From NCBI GenBank assembly GCA_025201365.1, contig JAIXMF010000006.1, positions 1-64,000 on the forward strand: DNA of 64,000 bases, in the 5' to 3' direction. Origin of the DNA: Syncephalis plumigaleata (Eukaryota > Zoopagomycota > Zoopagomycetes > Zoopagales > Piptocephalidaceae). The notes under the pieces were generated by a model. That model searched no databases and was not told the origin of the DNA. It was given only the letters and a program-made list of their open reading frames with translations. The position numbers and the translations under genes are program-made. This document shows positions 62,943 to 64,000 of the stretch, piece after piece; within the stretch, counting starts at the first letter, position 1, and each line of letters opens with the position of its first letter.

Positions 62943-64000
62943 ATGTCTATCATTTATGCATTGGTTGCTCGTAGTGCTACGATTCTAGCTGAGCACACAT
63001 CATCCAATGGCAATTTCACTACAGGTACTATAGAGTATTCATGTTCAACAAGCTTGACTAGTAGGCTAATTCATTGAATACTTAGTGACGCAACATATAT
63101 TGGAAAAGATTCCCGAAGAGGATTCAAAACTTACCTACGTCTACGATCGGTAGGTTTATTATTCGTTTCTTGGCGGTTAACGTGTAATATAGATGGCATT
63201 ACTGATATTACTTAATTCAATTCTAGTTACTTGTTCCATTATATCAGTCAGAATGGCCTTGTTTATATGTGTATGGCAGATGATGCTTTTGGTAAGTGAA
63301 CATGTAATATATGCATATACCTATGGATGAGACACTTGTAGATGCAATGAATACTGATATATATATATATATATACGTACTATTTGATAGGTCGACGAAT
63401 ACCCTTTGCTTTTCTCGAGGATATTAAGACGAGATTCACATCGCTATACAGTAATGATCTGATTAATTCTGCCATTGCCTATGGTATGAATGAATTCTCC
63501 AAAGTGATTGCTGAGAGAATGGTAGGTCAATCATTGAAGCATAAAATAGAAGTATCATATACTTAGCTATATATACATATATAGGATTTCTATTCCAATA
63601 GTCCAAATGCTGATCGTTTCCGTCAAGTACAAGGGGAAATAGAACAAGTTAAAGATGTTATGGTACAAAACATCGGTAAGTACTTATAGTATATACATAC
63701 TCATTATATATTATATAACTAACAACAATCATGATTAGAACGAGTACTGGAACGAGGTGAACGTATTGATTTATTAGTGGATCGTACCGATCAATTGAAT
63801 CAAGCAGCATTTACTTTCCGTAAACGAAGCACTGCTCTAAAGGTAATTAAATAATGGCTAAATGATCAAACGATGATGCTTATTACTTTTACTATTTAGC
63901 GAGCAATGTGGTGGAAGAATGTAAAGTTAATGATGATGCTAGCTCTAGTGGTATTAGTAAGTATGACGATATACACACATACATCAATATTGATCATATC
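62943..64000 (+). CDS. Longin-type R-SNARE, VAMP7/Nyv1-like, 3' end cut by the window
   Basis: Vesicle SNARE for late-endosome/vacuole fusion. The longin domain begins MSIIYALVARSATILAEHTS and runs through VTQHILEKIPEEDSKLTYVY, YLFHYISQNGLVYMCMADDA, RRIPFAFLEDIKTRFTSLYS and NEFSKVIAERMDFYSNSPNA. The SNARE motif is DRFRQVQGEIEQVKDVMVQN then IERVLERGERIDLLVDRTDQ, LNQAAFTFRKRSTALKRAMW. The central Arg of the zero layer is in IERVLERGERI. The membrane anchor MMMLALVVLV starts at the edge and continues after a donor at 63959, so the last exon is outside. VAMP7 class is clear; the paralogue is not fixed. Confidence 0.92.

Overview
The window reads as nuclear DNA of an early-diverging (non-Dikarya) fungus. 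Genes are dense and carry many short introns of about 50 to 90 nt, with GTAAGT donors, CTAAC/CTAAT branch sites and TAG/CAG acceptors. The protein set is fungal-type: Sec17, Siw14-like phosphatase, Dbp2, CCT beta, Sap18, mitochondrial GatA, Sti1, cyclin B, Mic10, Pds5, Naa15, UBL3, Rpf1, glutamate decarboxylase, Nup120/160 and a VAMP7-type SNARE. Families that ascomycete yeasts generally lack (KIAA0930/DUF2045, SAP18, UBL3) point away from Saccharomycotina. No species can be named from the sequence alone.

Layout. 0-3 kb: 3' end of an NRAMP metal transporter, then an F-box-like gene (copy 1). 3-9.5 kb: SEC17 (-), a Siw14-like phosphatase (+), DBP2 (+) with a 917-nt intron. 10-20.7 kb: KIAA0930-like gene (+), cytochrome-b5/MAPR-like protein (+), CCT2 (-), a small complex-I-like subunit (+), SAP18 (-), mitochondrial GatA (+) overlapping tail-to-tail with a five-finger RanBP2-type zinc-finger protein (-). 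21-34 kb: STI1 (+), cyclin B (+), MIC10 (-), EF-hand protein (+), PDS5 (-). 34-43.7 kb: NAA15 (-), a 238-bp MITE, UBL3 (+), a PWWP-like protein (+), a tiny membrane protein (-). 43.8-50.4 kb is the accessory region: a 2.7-kb element with MITE-like arms carrying an F-box-like gene and a Fanzor/TnpB-like C-terminal remnant, a poorly resolved membrane-protein region, a secreted-peptide gene apparently built from 16 micro-exons, and another element end. 50.4-64 kb: RPF1 (+), DUF1636 protein (-), glutamate decarboxylase (-), NUP120/160 (-), VAMP7-like SNARE (+, runs off the edge).

Two things stand out. First, at 48.5-50.15 kb a signal-peptide exon is followed by about sixteen exons of 2 to 12 nt, most exactly one codon, separated by related introns of nearly constant length. 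Second, a repeat family with TA target duplications exists as a 238-bp MITE (38069-38306) whose two halves match the two ends of the 2.7-kb element (43787-46501). That element holds a degenerate Fanzor-like C terminus at one end and an F-box-like gene in its middle.

Quality caveat. Several strongly conserved host genes (CCT2, STI1, GatA, cyclin B, SAP18, KIAA0930-like) show reading-frame slips that nearly all look like loss of single bases. This is more like residual deletion error in the assembly than gene decay. CDS spans below run from start to stop codon and include introns.
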